From NCBI RefSeq assembly GCF_965204935.1, contig NZ_CBDBFO010000002.1: a stretch of 64,000 nucleotides of DNA; one strand, 5' to 3'. Below the pieces are notes generated by a model that saw only the letters and a list, made by a program, of their open reading frames with translations, was not told the origin of the DNA and ran no database searches. The position numbers were made by a program, and so were the translations under genes. This stretch comes from Hoeflea_A sp965204935. Its GTDB lineage: Bacteria; Pseudomonadota; Alphaproteobacteria; Rhizobiales; Rhizobiaceae. Numbering within the stretch: position 1 is the stretch's first letter; every line of letters begins with the position of its first letter. Of the stretch, positions 63,678-64,000 are shown piece after piece.

Positions 63678-64000
63678 ATGAAGAATCGCGAGCAAGTCAT
63701 TGAAGCGGCGATCGGAGTTATCGCGCGCTACGGTGTAAAAAGGACCACCATGAGCGACGTGGCGGCCGAAGCGAACATCGTGCGCCAGACGCTTTACAAT
63801 ATGTATGCGAACAAGGAAGATCTGTTGCGCGCCATGATGCGCCATATAGGCGAGCAGTCGATCGCGTCAATAAGGTCCGAAGCGCAAGAGGCCGAAGGGC
63901 TCGCTGCGAAACTCGACATCTTCATGCTGCATTTTGTCATCAAGCCCTATGAGTGGCTGCAATCTTCCCCCGATGCCAAGGATATTGTCGACGGCTTCAA
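63678..64000 (+). CDS. TetR-family regulator (partial, runs off the window)
   Basis: The first 107 codons are present. The HTH is residues 1-50: REQVIEAAIGVIARYGVKRT then TMSDVAAEANIVRQTLYNMY and NKEDLL, all canonical. The ligand-binding domain begins and is cut by the window end. It is divergent from the molybdenum hydroxylase genes and separated by a palindrome cluster, so it is the likely repressor of iorAB-type genes. Confidence 0.88.
   Translation, partial: MKNREQVIEAAIGVIARYGVKRTTMSDVAAEANIVRQTLYNMYANKEDLLRAMMRHIGEQSIASIRSEAQEAEGLAAKLDIFMLHFVIKPYEWLQSSPDAKDIVDGF

Noticed and set aside
1..64000. CRISPR arrays, tRNA or rRNA genes, prophage modules
   Set aside because: None were seen on reading the intergenic regions; all are short and lack repeat-spacer or tRNA-like structure.

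Overview
The window reads as a chromosomal segment of an alphaproteobacterium, most likely Hyphomicrobiales (Rhizobiales). The evidence is GC-rich codon use, the cold-shock arrangement cspA - 59-codon gene - rpsU, a HutF/HutG-type histidine pathway with HutC, DctPQM (TRAP) transporters, and many short catabolic operons with a local regulator. The genus cannot be fixed from the sequence; no rRNA or tRNA gene was seen.

Layout. (1) 48-11998: a TRAP transporter plus MarR regulator on the minus strand, divergent from a plus-strand operon of eight mostly overlapping genes. These encode a Rieske oxygenase reductase, its alpha and beta subunits, an acyl-CoA synthetase, a thiolase-fold protein without the catalytic Cys, a DUF35-SDR fusion, a cyclase-family hydrolase and an SDR. 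This looks like a complete uptake, hydroxylation, CoA-activation and C-C cleavage pathway for an unknown carboxylate, and it is the best candidate here for an undescribed system. (2) 12070-18042: ungrouped genes (YafK-like L,D-transpeptidase, SDR pseudo-enzyme, NIPSNAP, GST, PfkB kinase, a 60-codon gene, M20 amidohydrolase, truncated haemoglobin). (3) 18123-21689: three surface-glycan glycosyltransferases, one a GT32-Anp1 fusion, with the divergent pair sharing a CATG start. (4) 21783-25295: 3D-domain protein, alpha-hydroxy-acid oxidase, fumarase C. (5) 25475-32399: a minus-strand operon of FAH-family protein, RutE-like nitroreductase, OsmC protein, TRAP transporter and intradiol dioxygenase, followed by a GntR gene; this is a second aromatic-type catabolic unit.

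(6) 32504-35217: an IS4-family element with perfect 17-bp inverted repeats and a frameshifted transposase. It joins the 3' end of a YciI-like gene to the 3' part of a radical-SAM gene that has lost its front, so DNA has been lost or rearranged here. (7) 35417-36520: cold-shock operon with a long leader. (8) 36717-44488: histidine utilisation, hutC-hutF (minus) divergent from hutI-hutH-hutG-(small secreted protein)-hutU (plus), with a 22-bp palindrome between the arms. (9) 45461-53989: carbohydrate or polyol ABC transporter with two ATPases, a 62-residue membrane protein and a fused DhaK-DhaL kinase, divergent from a LacI-type repressor gene. Two copies of one 16-bp palindrome, exactly 30 bp apart, lie between them.

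(10) 54038-60699: P-loop kinases, LysR regulator, small DUF-type proteins, a membrane class III adenylate cyclase, an NTF2-fold protein, a second cold-shock gene and a DMT exporter. (11) 60848-64000: a two-subunit molybdenum hydroxylase (IorAB/aldehyde-dehydrogenase type, Tat-exported large subunit) divergent from a TetR gene that runs off the window. Overall this is a catabolically versatile heterotroph whose transport, enzyme and regulator genes are packed together.
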